From contig JACKOP010000004.1 of the NCBI GenBank assembly GCA_024234165.1, positions 162,501 to 226,500 on the forward strand: a DNA stretch of 64,000 bases. Direction: 5' to 3'. Of this stretch, positions 35,771 through 45,417 are shown piece after piece. The translations under genes were made by a program, and so were the position numbers. The DNA comes from Pseudomonadales bacterium (GTDB lineage: Bacteria; Pseudomonadota; Gammaproteobacteria; Pseudomonadales; UBA5518). Within the stretch, counting starts at the first letter, position 1; the number at the start of each line of letters is the position of its first letter. The notes under the pieces are model-generated. The model was given only the letters and a program-made list of their open reading frames with translations, did no database searches and was not told the DNA's origin.

Positions 35771-37198
35771 TCGTTCATCGCCCCACGCTGCAACGGCATC
35801 GAGCACCGCCTGCGCGCGCGCATCGCCGTCACGCTCCACACGCAAGACTTCGATACGCTCTCGCAACGCAGCACAATCGAGCCCACCACGCAGCGGCTTG
35901 CGCTGCACCCGCTCCTCGCAGTGCTCCCGCCAGCGCGCGCTCTCATTCGCACTCAGCGACGATCGAAAATTGCGTGCACGATAACGGAACAGCAACTCCT
36001 GCAAACGCTCGTCCTCGAACGGAAAACTCTGGCGTGCGAGTTCTGCGCCGTCGAGCAAGCGCACACGATCGGCCAGACGGCGATCACGATCGCAAAAAAA
36101 TCTGTCGTAGAGTGCGAGCTCAGGATCGACCAGCGGGCGCTCCGCCGCCTCACGGTAGATCGCAGCGAGCTTCTCGCGCAACCCGCGTATCGCACAGACG
36201 CGCTGCCGGTTCGATTCACACCTTGCCAGGTCGATGCCATGACGCGCGGCAAGTTCGGGCGTCAGCATCGCGGCGGGAGCGACCATCGGACTGCGGTTCA
36301 GGTGCAACTCCTTCAGCGGCACACGCGCCGTATCGGCGGGCAGCGCCGCAGCAGGCGTATACAGCAGCTCGCGCAGACGTTCGCCGTCGAAACGCTCGAG
36401 CGGTGATGGATCGAGCGCGAGGTTGCAGACGATCACCTTGTTCGGCTGCCCGGGGTGCTCTGCCAGCGGCAGCACCAGCGCCATGTTGCCATTCTCGGCC
36501 GCAAAGCGCGCCGAGACGTGCAGCAGCGGCTTGGCGCCGGAGTAATCGAACTGCGCGCGCACCCAGTTCTTGTCACGCGCGCGCAGCGCATAACCGAACA
36601 GCTTCGGTTGGCGCGCACGCAGCAGACGCGCCAGCGCCAGCGTCGCACGCACGTCGGCGAGTGCATCGTGCGCATCTGCATGTTCGATGCCGTTGGCACG
36701 CGACAGATCCCCGAGCCGGAAACTCGGCCGCCCATCGGGATGATCCGGCCACTCGATCCCGTCGGGGCGCAGCGCACGCGCCATGCGCAGCACGTCGATC
36801 AGATCCCAGCGCGAATTGCCGTTGCGCCACTCGCGCTCGTAGGGATCGAAGAAGTTGCGATACAGCGTGTGGCGTGTGAATTCATCGTCGAAGCGGATGC
36901 TGTTGTAGCCCACTGCACAGGTTGCAGGCTGCACCAGCTCGGCATGGATGCGGGCGATGAACTCGCGCTCGGCAAGGCCACGCTCGTGCGCCAGTTGCGG
37001 CGTGATGCCGGTAATCAGGCAGGCATCCGGGTGGGGCAGGTAGTCTTCCGGCGGGCGACAATAAAGCAGCAGTGGCTCGCCGATTTCACGCAGTTCGGCA
37101 TCGGTACGCAGACCGGCGAATTGCGCCGGGCGGTCACTCGCCGGGTTGGCACCGAAGGTTTCGTAGTCGTGCCAGTAGAAGCTCGGCTCGGGCGCCAT
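35717..37198 (-). CDS. sbcB: Exodeoxyribonuclease I with REP-encoded C-terminus
   Basis: 3'-5' exonuclease on single-stranded DNA in repair and recombination. The 493-residue protein has the DEDDh exonuclease residues (FYWHDYETFG; NSIRFDDEFTRH; HDALADVRAT), the SH3-like and C-terminal helical domains (FRYRARNFRSSL), and aligns end to end with E. coli ExoI. The last residues, CGSGFSPTDASARDMSA, are not ExoI-like. They are the translation of an A and part of a B palindrome, and the TGA stop lies inside the B element. The native end seems to have been replaced by REP insertion. Start MAPEPSFYWHDYETFG is at ATG 37198. Confidence 0.93.
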   Translation of the reverse strand: MAPEPSFYWHDYETFGANPASDRPAQFAGLRTDAELREIGEPLLLYCRPPEDYLPHPDACLITGITPQLAHERGLAEREFIARIHAELVQPATCAVGYNSIRFDDEFTRHTLYRNFFDPYEREWRNGNSRWDLIDVLRMARALRPDGIEWPDHPDGRPSFRLGDLSRANGIEHADAHDALADVRATLALARLLRARQPKLFGYALRARDKNWVRAQFDYSGAKPLLHVSARFAAENGNMALVLPLAEHPGQPNKVIVCNLALDPSPLERFDGERLRELLYTPAAALPADTARVPLKELHLNRSPMVAPAAMLTPELAARHGIDLARCESNRQRVCAIRGLREKLAAIYREAAERPLVDPELALYDRFFCDRDRRLADRVRLLDGAELARQSFPFEDERLQELLFRYRARNFRSSLSANESARWREHCEERVQRKPLRGGLDCAALRERIEVLRVERDGDARAQAVLDAVAAWGDERCGSGFSPTDASARDMSA

Positions 37199-37225
37199 CC
37201 ATTCCCCTTGTGCGTCGCGCCGGGT

Positions 37226-37535
37226 GTCGGGTTGAAACCCGACCTACGTTCGCCGCGTGCGACCGCGTGGGTCGGCATTCATGCCGACGTATCCGTCGGG
37301 TTGAAACCCGACCTACATTCGCATCGTTCGATCGCGTGGGTCGGCATTCATGCCGACGTATCCGTCGGGTTGAAACCCGACCTACGTTCGCCGCGTGCGA
37401 CCGCGTGGGTCGGCATTCATGCCGACGGGATTACCGCCATACCTGTCGGGCTGAAGCCCGACCTACGTTCGCCGCGTTCGACCGCGTGGGTCGGCATTCA
37501 TGCCGACGTATCCGTCGGGCTGAAGCCCGACCTAC
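37226..37535. repeat. REP cluster (A/B pairs), about 64-72-bp period
   Basis: Four to five A/B units with spacers such as TTCGCCGCGTGCGACCGC and GTATCC occupy the gap between sbcB and the fumarase gene. The last A element gives the fumarase stop codon. No gene is supported here. Confidence 0.92.
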
Positions 37536-39049
37536 ACCACTTCGATACGCTCGGCGGCAATGCGCGACTGCCACATCTTCGGGCCGGTGGTGTGCACCGA
37601 CTCGCCGCGCGTATCGACGGCCACCGTCACCGGCATGTCCTTCACCTCGAACTCGTAGATCGCCTCCATGCCGAGCTCCGGGAACGCCACCACCTTCGCT
37701 GCGGTGATAGCCTTCGACACCAGATACGCTGCGCCGCCCACCGCCATCAGGTACACGGCCTGGTTGTCGCGGATCGCCTCGATCGCGGTCGGGCCGCGCT
37801 CGGACTTGCCGATCATGCCGATCAGCCCGGTCTTCTCGAGCATCGTGCGGGTGAACTTGTCCATCCGCGTCGCGGTGGTCGGACCCGCAGGCCCCACCAC
37901 CTCGTCACGCACCGGGTCCACCGGACCCACGTAATAGATGAAGCGATTCGCCAGGTCGACCGGCAGCTTTTCACCAGCGGCGATCATGTCGGTCATCTTC
38001 TTGTGCGCCGCGTCGCGCCCGGTCAGCATCCGGCCGGACAGCAGCAGCGTCTCGCCGGTCTTCCACTGCGCCAGATCCTCGCGCGTGACGGTATCGAGGT
38101 TCACGCGCCGCGCATCGGCCGCCTCCCAGGTGATGTCCGGCCAGGCGTCGAGCGCGGGCGGCTCCTGCAGCGCCGGCCCACTGCCGTCGAGCACGAAGTG
38201 CGCATGGCGCGTGGCAGCGCAGTTCGGGATCATCGCCACCGGCAGGCTCGCCGCATGCGTGGGGTAGTCCCTGATCTTCACGTCGAGCACGGTGCTGAGG
38301 CCGCCGAGACCCTGCGCACCGATACCGAGTTCGTTCACCTTGCGGAACAGTTCGATGCGCATCTCCTCGGTGCGACTCGACGGCCCGCGTGCGATCAGGT
38401 CGTAGATGTCGACCGGATCGAGCAGGGCTTCCTTCGCCAGCAGCGTTGCCTTTTCGGCCGTGCCGCCGATGCCGATACCGAGCATGCCGGGCGGGCACCA
38501 GCCTGCACCCATGGTCGGCACGGTCTTCAACACCCAGTCGACGATCGAATCGGAAGGATTCAGCATCGCGAGCTTCGACTTGTTCTCGCTGCCGCCGCCC
38601 TTGGCTGCGACATGAACGTCGACCGTGTTGCCGGGTACGATGCGGTAGTGGATCACCGCCGGTGTATTGTCCCTGGTATTGCGGCGCGCACCGGCCGGGT
38701 CGGCCAGAATCGAGGCACGCAGCACGTTGTCGGGGTCCAGATACGCGCGGCGCACGCCCTCGTTGATCATGTCGTCGAGGCTCATCGTCGCGCCGTCCCA
38801 GCGCACGTCCATCCCGACCGTGACGAACACGGTGACGATGCCGGTGTCCTGGCAGATCGGACGATGCCCCTGTGCACACATGCGCGAGTTGATCAGGATC
38901 TGCGCGATCGCGTCCTTCGCACCCGGATTCCGTTCGCGCTGATACGCCTTGTGCATCGCCTGGATGAAGTCCACCGGGTGGTAGTACGAAATGAACTGCA
39001 GCGCATCGGCCACGCTGGCGATCAGGTCATCCTGGCGGATCAGGGTCAT
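37532..39049 (-). CDS. Class I fumarate hydratase (4Fe-4S)
   Basis: TCA-cycle enzyme interconverting fumarate and malate. The 505-residue protein from ATG 39049 (AGGAG seven bases upstream) has the N-terminal cluster-binding segment with CAQGHRPICQDTG, GAGWCPPGMLGIGIGGTAEKA and NCAATRHAHF cysteines. The C-terminal domain has GPAGPTTATRMDKF. This is the one-chain FumA/FumB type, close in length to the Pseudomonas enzyme. The frame continues upstream through REP sequence and is rejected there. The TAG stop is a REP foot. Confidence 0.93.
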   Translation of the reverse strand: MTLIRQDDLIASVADALQFISYYHPVDFIQAMHKAYQRERNPGAKDAIAQILINSRMCAQGHRPICQDTGIVTVFVTVGMDVRWDGATMSLDDMINEGVRRAYLDPDNVLRASILADPAGARRNTRDNTPAVIHYRIVPGNTVDVHVAAKGGGSENKSKLAMLNPSDSIVDWVLKTVPTMGAGWCPPGMLGIGIGGTAEKATLLAKEALLDPVDIYDLIARGPSSRTEEMRIELFRKVNELGIGAQGLGGLSTVLDVKIRDYPTHAASLPVAMIPNCAATRHAHFVLDGSGPALQEPPALDAWPDITWEAADARRVNLDTVTREDLAQWKTGETLLLSGRMLTGRDAAHKKMTDMIAAGEKLPVDLANRFIYYVGPVDPVRDEVVGPAGPTTATRMDKFTRTMLEKTGLIGMIGKSERGPTAIEAIRDNQAVYLMAVGGAAYLVSKAITAAKVVAFPELGMEAIYEFEVKDMPVTVAVDTRGESVHTTGPKMWQSRIAAERIEVV

Positions 39050-39068
39050 GCAGCGTCTCCTCGTGCGC

Positions 39069-39440
39069 AGGCCGGCATTCATGCCGACCGATCGTATGTA
39101 CCGTTCCCGTCGGGCTGAAGCCCGACCTACGTGGCATTCACCCGTCGGGCTGAAGCCCGACCTACGTGGCATTCGCCTGTCGGGTTGAAGCCCGACCCAC
39201 ATGGCATTCACCCGTCGGGTTGAAACCCGACCTACGTGGCATTCGCCTGTCGGGATGAAGCCCGACCTACGTGGCGTTCACCTGTCGGGCTGAAGCCCGA
39301 CCTACGTGGCATTCGCCTGTCGGGTTGAAACCCGACCTACGTGGCGTTCACCTGTCGGGTTGAAACCCGACCTACGTGGCGTTCACCTGTCGGGTTGAAA
39401 CCCGACCTACGTCGTTTCGTGGGTCGGCATTCATGCCGAC
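39069..39440. repeat. Nine A palindromes in an exact 35-bp tandem array
   Basis: A-type stems begin at 39109, 39144, 39179, 39214, 39249, 39284, 39319, 39354 and 39389, an exact 35-base step, with spacers of the type CTACGTGGCATTCACCT. A degenerate B element precedes the array and a B element ends it. It fills the 400-base gap before the fumarase gene. Confidence 0.95.
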
Positions 39441-39451
39441 ATCTTCTGCAT

Positions 39452-40216
39452 TCAGGGTTGCAACGCCGACGGGGGATTCTCCAATCGCGTCAGGCGCTGG
39501 TTGACCTGGCGACGGAATTCCACGTTCGACTGCACCCACTGCTCGCCTTCCTTGAGCCTCGATTCCTGCGCGCTCTGCGTGCTGGTGAGCGTGTTCATGG
39601 TGCTGTTGAGACGACCAATCGCGCTCTGCAGGCTCCCCTGCTGCTCCTTCAGTGTCTTCAACTGCGCGGCGATCTCCTCGCCGGACGCGACACGCTGCTG
39701 CAGCTTCGTCTGCGCCGCTGCAATCTCGCCAAGCTGCTTGTGATCGGCATCGGCCGTGGCACTGGTCTTCTTCAGTGCGGCTTCGAGCTCATCGATGCGT
39801 GCACCGTTCTTGCGCCAGGCCGAGGCCCACAGCTTGTCGACCTCACCAGCGACTTCCTTCAGCTTGACCTGCATCGCGGCGCTCGACTGGTTCACGCTGT
39901 CGTCGGTGCTCGACAAACGCCCCTCGAGATCGGCAATACGCAGGTTCGACTGCGCAAGCGTCCGCTCGAGCGCCTGCGTGTGGTTGAACAGTACCGCAGC
40001 ACCGGCCACGGCGGCGATCGCGCACAACAGTGCTGCGATCGCCAACGCCCGCCAGGCACCGGGAACGCCGGCGACGGTCTCGGCCGGCGCTGAGGATTCC
40101 TGCTTCCGTTGCTCGTGCACCTCGGCCTGCGGCTGGCGTCGGTACGGTGCGATCTCGTCGCGTTCCGGGACGATACTCGGAAGATCCGTCAAGTGGAGGT
40201 CATCGGGACTAGGCAT
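39452..40216 (-). CDS. Single-pass membrane protein with long coiled coil
   Basis: A 254-residue protein I do not recognise. A charged N-terminal tail (about 1-50) precedes one membrane helix (ALAIAALLCAIAAVAGAAVLF, about 55-76). A long, probably coiled-coil region rich in Ala, Gln, Glu and Lys follows (LEGRLSSTDDSVNQ, LKTLKEQQGSLQSAIGRL). The layout suggests an inner-membrane protein with a periplasmic rod. ATG at 40216 is the first sensible start; the frame upstream has no family support. It lies between the fumarase gene and a PuuD-like membrane gene. Confidence 0.7.
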   Translation of the reverse strand: MPSPDDLHLTDLPSIVPERDEIAPYRRQPQAEVHEQRKQESSAPAETVAGVPGAWRALAIAALLCAIAAVAGAAVLFNHTQALERTLAQSNLRIADLEGRLSSTDDSVNQSSAAMQVKLKEVAGEVDKLWASAWRKNGARIDELEAALKKTSATADADHKQLGEIAAAQTKLQQRVASGEEIAAQLKTLKEQQGSLQSAIGRLNSTMNTLTSTQSAQESRLKEGEQWVQSNVEFRRQVNQRLTRLENPPSALQP

Positions 40217-40313
40217 CGCCGGGAGCGCTGTACGCGTGTCGATCGTAGGTCGGCGGATTATATCCAGCCGGGCGCAGATACAGACCTTCTTTTGTTGCCG
40301 AACTAGTACGGAA

Positions 40314-40961
40314 TCAGGCCAGGCGCACGATCGTCCACAGCAGCAACGCAAATCCCGCCGTGCAGCCTGCGAGTCCGCGGACCGTGAGCATCGGTGGCCA
40401 TATCCGACCCAGGATCGTGTTCGCCTCGACCACGCCAATGATGACGACGATTACCTCCAGCGCCATCTGCCCGGCATCGCGCAACGCCACCCCCGGCAAG
40501 TGTGCCGCGGAGGTCATGAACAGCAGCATTGCCAGCGAGAAGACGACGTTGGTGCGCGAGGCGAGCTGTGCGCGCGGGCCGGCGACTGCCGCATCGCCGA
40601 CCGCCAGGCCACAGGCGATGCGGTGCTTGGGCCAGATCACGAACCAGACGTTCAGGAACATCAGGGTGCCGAGCAGCGCACCGACCGCGATATCCAGACT
40701 CAGGCCGCCGCTTGCCTCACCGGAGGTGAACATCAGCAGCACCCCGCTCAGGAACGTGAACAGCGCGGCCATCCGCGACCACGACAGGGAAAGCGGGACG
40801 AGTTTCTTGATCATGTCGACCCGGGCATCCGGGACGGCTTCCCGGAAATACTCGGACTGGATGAGGTTGAAGTAGTACGTCAGCCCGATCCACACGATAC
40901 CGGCAAGCAGGTGCCCTGCACGCAACAGGAATTGCCACCATGGTTGCGAGATATCCGGCAT
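40314..40961 (-). CDS. PuuD-like (urate oxidase N-terminal) membrane protein
   Basis: A 215-residue protein with about six membrane helices. LLRAGHLLAGIVWIGLTYYFNLIQ near the start, with its His, resembles the DUF989 membrane domain of the urate hydroxylase PuuD. The cytochrome-like C-terminal part of full PuuD is absent, and no purine genes are nearby, so the substrate is unknown. Related stand-alone membrane proteins occur in many proteobacteria. Confidence 0.65.
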   Translation of the reverse strand: MPDISQPWWQFLLRAGHLLAGIVWIGLTYYFNLIQSEYFREAVPDARVDMIKKLVPLSLSWSRMAALFTFLSGVLLMFTSGEASGGLSLDIAVGALLGTLMFLNVWFVIWPKHRIACGLAVGDAAVAGPRAQLASRTNVVFSLAMLLFMTSAAHLPGVALRDAGQMALEVIVVIIGVVEANTILGRIWPPMLTVRGLAGCTAGFALLLWTIVRLA

Positions 40962-41057
40962 GCGTTCGATCTCCGCGGGACAGGCCCTGTCGCGTGACGC
41001 CGGGGCATCTTAACGCAGCTTGTCGAACCGGTCTTCGTCCAGAACGAAACGCCCAAC

Positions 41058-41084
41058 AAAAAACCCCGGCCGAAGCCGGGGTTT
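41058..41084 (-). terminator. Rho-independent terminator of groESL
   Basis: On the minus strand the stem CCCCGGC / GCCGGGG with a TTCG loop (41064-41081), extended by A/T pairs, is followed by six T. It lies about 25 bases after the groEL stop. Confidence 0.92.
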
Positions 41085-41109
41085 CCTGTCTCGTGGAAGA
41101 GCGCAGGGC

Positions 41110-42753
<1,644 letters not shown>

Positions 42754-42831
42754 GTTTCTTCCCTTCTCTGGTTACAGCAGATTGTCTTGTGCAAATGACC
42801 GGATCGCGGCGCGGCACGTGGCCGCCGCAGC

Positions 42832-43119
42832 TCACTCGATCACGCCGTAGAGTTCGCTCTCGTTCAGGATCACGACTTCATCACCGTCGATCTTCACGGT
42901 GTTGCCCGAATACTGGCCGAACAGCACCCGGTCGCCGACCTTGACCGACATCGGACGCACGTCACCGTTGTCGAGCACCTTGCCAGTGCCCACGGCGAGC
43001 ACTTCGCCCTGGGTCGGCTTTTCCTTCGCGGAACCGGGCAGTACGATCCCGCCAGCGGATACGGCTTCCTCTTCCCTGCGCTTCACAACGACGCGGTCGT
43101 ACAGCGGACGAATTTTCAT
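42832..43119 (-). CDS. groES: Co-chaperonin GroES
   Basis: 10-kDa lid of GroEL. ATG at 43119 gives MKIRPLYDRVVVKRREEE, the family start, and a 95-residue protein with the mobile loop (EAVSAGGIVLPGSAKEKP) and KVGDRVLFGQYSG. In-frame codons upstream belong to the leader and are rejected. The operon has a CIRCE element directly downstream of its promoter. Confidence 0.98.
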   Translation of the reverse strand: MKIRPLYDRVVVKRREEEAVSAGGIVLPGSAKEKPTQGEVLAVGTGKVLDNGDVRPMSVKVGDRVLFGQYSGNTVKIDGDEVVILNESELYGVIE

Positions 43120-43198
43120 CGCTTCTCTCCCAATCAATGGTCTGTGGTTGCAAACACCCGAAATCCAGGCTCGAAGCAAGTCATTCGGCCCTGGCCGG

Positions 43199-43225
43199 CT
43201 GGCACTCTGCTTCGGGGAGTGCCAA
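43199..43225 (-). promoter_or_regulatory. CIRCE operator (HrcA site)
   Basis: Inverted repeat with arms GGCACTC and GAGTGCC separated by nine bases (TGCTTCGGG on the plus strand), the CIRCE layout TTAGCACTC-N9-GAGTGCTAA with minor changes. It abuts the -10 box of the groES promoter, so HrcA binding would block initiation. Confidence 0.88.
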
Positions 43226-43252
43226 TCATATGCAGGAAACGCCCGACGTCAA
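43225..43252 (-). promoter_or_regulatory. Sigma-70 promoter of groESL
   Basis: TTGACG (43247-43252), a 16-base spacer and TATGAT (43225-43230), read on the minus strand. No RpoH-type CCCCAT box is seen here, in contrast to clpB. Confidence 0.75.
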
Positions 43253-43401
43253 GCTTGGACTGATCGGCGTCGAACGCTTCGCGCCGCCTCTTTGTGGGGG
43301 CAAATCCGCGCAGTTCAAGAGCTCGGGTCGGCATTCGCGCGTTCTGGCGTTACCATGGTGCGATTGCGACCCGTACCACCTTCCGACTCAGGAGACTCGA
43401 C

Positions 43402-44163
43402 ATGGACATCAAGGGCAAGACGATCGTGGTGACCGGCAGCGGACAGGGGCTCGGCCGGGCGATGGCCGTCTACCTTGCGCGCAGCGGTGCCACCCTCGCG
43501 CTGATCGACCTCAACGAGCAGAAGCTCGCCGAGACGGCACAGCAGTGCCGCGAGGCGGGCGGTGCTGCGCACACCTATCTCGCGAACGTGGCGCGCGAGG
43601 AAGAGGTGATCGCGACCTTCGATCGCATCGTCGCCGATACCGGTGCCGTGCACGGGCTGATCAACAACGCCGGCATCCTGCGCGACGGCCTGCTGCTGAA
43701 GGTCAAGGACGGCAAGATCGAGAAGCGGATGTCGCTGGCCGAATGGCAGGCCGTGATCGACGTGAACCTGACCGGCGTGTTCCTGTGCGGTCGCGAAGCC
43801 GCCACGCGGATGATCGAGAACGGCAACCCGGGCGTGATCATCAATATCTCGAGCGTCTCGCGCGCCGGCAACATGGGCCAGACGAACTATTCCGCGGCGA
43901 AGGCCGGCGTCGCCACGATGGCGGTGACCTGGGCCAAGGAACTCGCGCGCCACGGCATCCGCACGGCTGCGATCGCACCCGGCTTCGTTGCCACCGACAT
44001 GGTCGCGAGCATGAAGCCGGAAGCGCTCGAAAAGATGACTGCAGGCATCCCGCTGCGCCGCATGGGCACGCCCGAAGAGATCGCGCACACCGCACGCTTC
44101 ATCTTCGAGAACGACTACGTGACCGGCCGCGTGTTCGAGATCGACGGCGGCATCCGCCTGTAG
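43402..44163 (+). CDS. Short-chain dehydrogenase/reductase (FabG-like)
   Basis: NAD(P)-dependent oxidoreductase of 253 residues. It has the cofactor motif TGSGQGLG, NNAG, and the catalytic Ser-Tyr-Lys in NISSVSR...YSAAK. The ending VTGRVFEIDGGIRL is FabG-like, but no other fatty-acid genes are adjacent and the substrate cannot be named. ATG at 43402 has AGGAG seven bases upstream. It is divergent from groES, and a REP cluster follows. Confidence 0.88.
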   Translation: MDIKGKTIVVTGSGQGLGRAMAVYLARSGATLALIDLNEQKLAETAQQCREAGGAAHTYLANVAREEEVIATFDRIVADTGAVHGLINNAGILRDGLLLKVKDGKIEKRMSLAEWQAVIDVNLTGVFLCGREAATRMIENGNPGVIINISSVSRAGNMGQTNYSAAKAGVATMAVTWAKELARHGIRTAAIAPGFVATDMVASMKPEALEKMTAGIPLRRMGTPEEIAHTARFIFENDYVTGRVFEIDGGIRL

Positions 44164-44170
44164 CACGCAG

Positions 44171-44421
44171 GGCGGGTTTCAACCCGACATCCCCGTCGGC
44201 ATGAATGCCGACCCACGGGCACGACCCAACCTCGTAGGTCGGGTTTCAACCCGACATCCCCGTCGGCATGCATACCGACCCACGGGTGCAATCCCAACCC
44301 ACGTAGGTCGGGTTTCAACCCGACATCTCCGTCGGCATGCATACCGACCCACGGGTGCAATCCCAACCCGCGTAGGTCGGGTTTCAACCCGACATCCCTG
44401 TCGGCATGAAGGCCGACCTAC
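44171..44421. repeat. REP cluster downstream of the RAYT gene
   Basis: Four A/B pairs with spacers of the type CATCCC and GGGTGCAATCCCAACC. The last B element (GTCGGCATGAAGGCCGAC) provides the RAYT stop codon through its GTAG foot. Confidence 0.92.
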
Positions 44422-44867
44422 AGCCATGCACAATCCCAATGCGGATAGTCCCCGATCCGGTCCACCAGGCCGGATCGCAGCGGATTTGCCACGATGTACC
44501 GCGCCACCGCCATGCGATCGTCTTCTGCACGCAACGCACGATCATGGAAGTTCGGCTGCCAGAGTGTACCGACGCGACCGAGCCGTCGATTGATCAAGCG
44601 CGCGGAACTGCCCTTGACCGAATGCAAGAGTGCTGCAAGTCGCGTCCCTGACCCCAGCCGCAGCAACGCGTGAACATGATCCGGCATGATGACCCACGCG
44701 AGCCAATCGGCCATGCCATCGGCCTCGGCGTGTCGCAATACGCTTACCAGCAAACGCGCGCAGTCGAAATCGTCGAAGACCCGGATGCGATCCATGGTGA
44801 CGGCAGTGACGAGGTATTCCTGTCCCGGGGCCGAGTAGCGTCCCTTGCGCAGATCGGTGTAGACCAC
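44418..44867 (-). CDS. REP-associated tyrosine transposase (RAYT, Y1/HUH)
   Basis: Single-strand nuclease of the IS200-like Y1 family that is thought to move REP hairpins by cutting at the GTAG foot. The HUH motif is in WVIMPDHVHALLRL, and the candidate nucleophile Tyr in ARYIVANPLRSGLV. The end GDYPHWDCAWL is typical of RAYTs. GTG at 44867 (AAGGA nine bases upstream) gives MVYTDLRKGRYSAPGQEYLV, a usual RAYT start. An ATG at 44894 lies in a duplicated REP-derived segment and would add nine residues. The protein has about 149 residues, uses a REP foot as stop and looks intact. Confidence 0.9.
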   Translation of the reverse strand: MVYTDLRKGRYSAPGQEYLVTAVTMDRIRVFDDFDCARLLVSVLRHAEADGMADWLAWVIMPDHVHALLRLGSGTRLAALLHSVKGSSARLINRRLGRVGTLWQPNFHDRALRAEDDRMAVARYIVANPLRSGLVDRIGDYPHWDCAWL

Positions 44868-44887
44868 GAGGGCACATCCTTGTGCTG

Positions 44888-44994
44888 CCGGCATTGCACG
44901 TCATCCGTCGGGCCGTCGGGCTGAAGCCCGACCTACGTGGACCGGCATTGCACGTCATCCGTCGGGCCGTCGGGCTGAAGCCCGACCTACGTGG
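44888..44994. repeat. 54-bp tandem duplication at the RAYT 5' end
   Basis: Two copies offset by exactly 54 bases (44888-44941 and 44942-44994), essentially identical. Each contains CCGGCATTGCACGTCATCC and an A palindrome. The copy next to the RAYT gene includes the alternative ATG start. Confidence 0.9.
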
Positions 44995-45130
44995 GTCGGG
45001 TTTCAATCCGACATCCCCGTCGGCATGAATGCCGACCTACGGCACGATCCCCGTCGGCATGAATGCCGACCCACGGTACGATCCCCGTCGGCATGAATGC
45101 CGATCTGCGTGGGTCGGGTTTCAACCCGAC
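44907..45130. repeat. REP cluster upstream of the RAYT gene, part 1
   Basis: Two A elements inside the 54-bp duplication, then A, three B elements in the same direction (GTCGGCATGAATGCCGAC, spaced by CTACGGCACGATCCCC) and an A element. Confidence 0.9.
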
Positions 45131-45252
45131 ACAACCACGCCCCACGAAACAGGACATCGCAAACATAGCGACGATGCGCGCCAGGTCGCCATGCGATATG
45201 TCGCGATCGGGCGGAACCGCGGCAACCCATCGCCATGGATGGTGGAATCCCC

Positions 45253-45417
45253 GTCGGCATGAATGCCGACCTACGGTACGATCTCGTCGGCATGAATGCC
45301 GACCCACGGGCGCGACCCCAACCCGCGTAGGTCGGGTTTCAACCCGACATCCCCGTCGGCATGAATGCCGACCCACGGTACGATCCCGTCGGCATGAATG
45401 CCGACCTGCGTGGGTCA
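45253..45417. repeat. REP cluster upstream of the RAYT gene, part 2
   Basis: Five B elements and one A element, ending just at the stop codon of the AmpG-like permease gene. Confidence 0.9.

Larger units (their letters stand above)
44171..45417. mobile_element. REPtron: RAYT gene flanked by REP clusters
   Basis: The RAYT coding region lies between a cluster of about nine REP elements on its 3' side and two clusters with about a dozen elements on its 5' side. This is the REPtron arrangement described for RAYT genes in other gammaproteobacteria. The stretch 45131-45252 in between has no recognisable gene. Confidence 0.75.

Noticed and set aside
39050..39211. Longer N-terminus for the fumarase
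   Set aside because: The added residues are REP-encoded, and the start at 39049 has a good ribosome-binding site.
44165..44180. SDR gene at 43402 as another REP-supplied stop
   Set aside because: Its TAG is followed by CACGCAGGGCGGG, not by an intact REP foot, so it was not counted among the eight.
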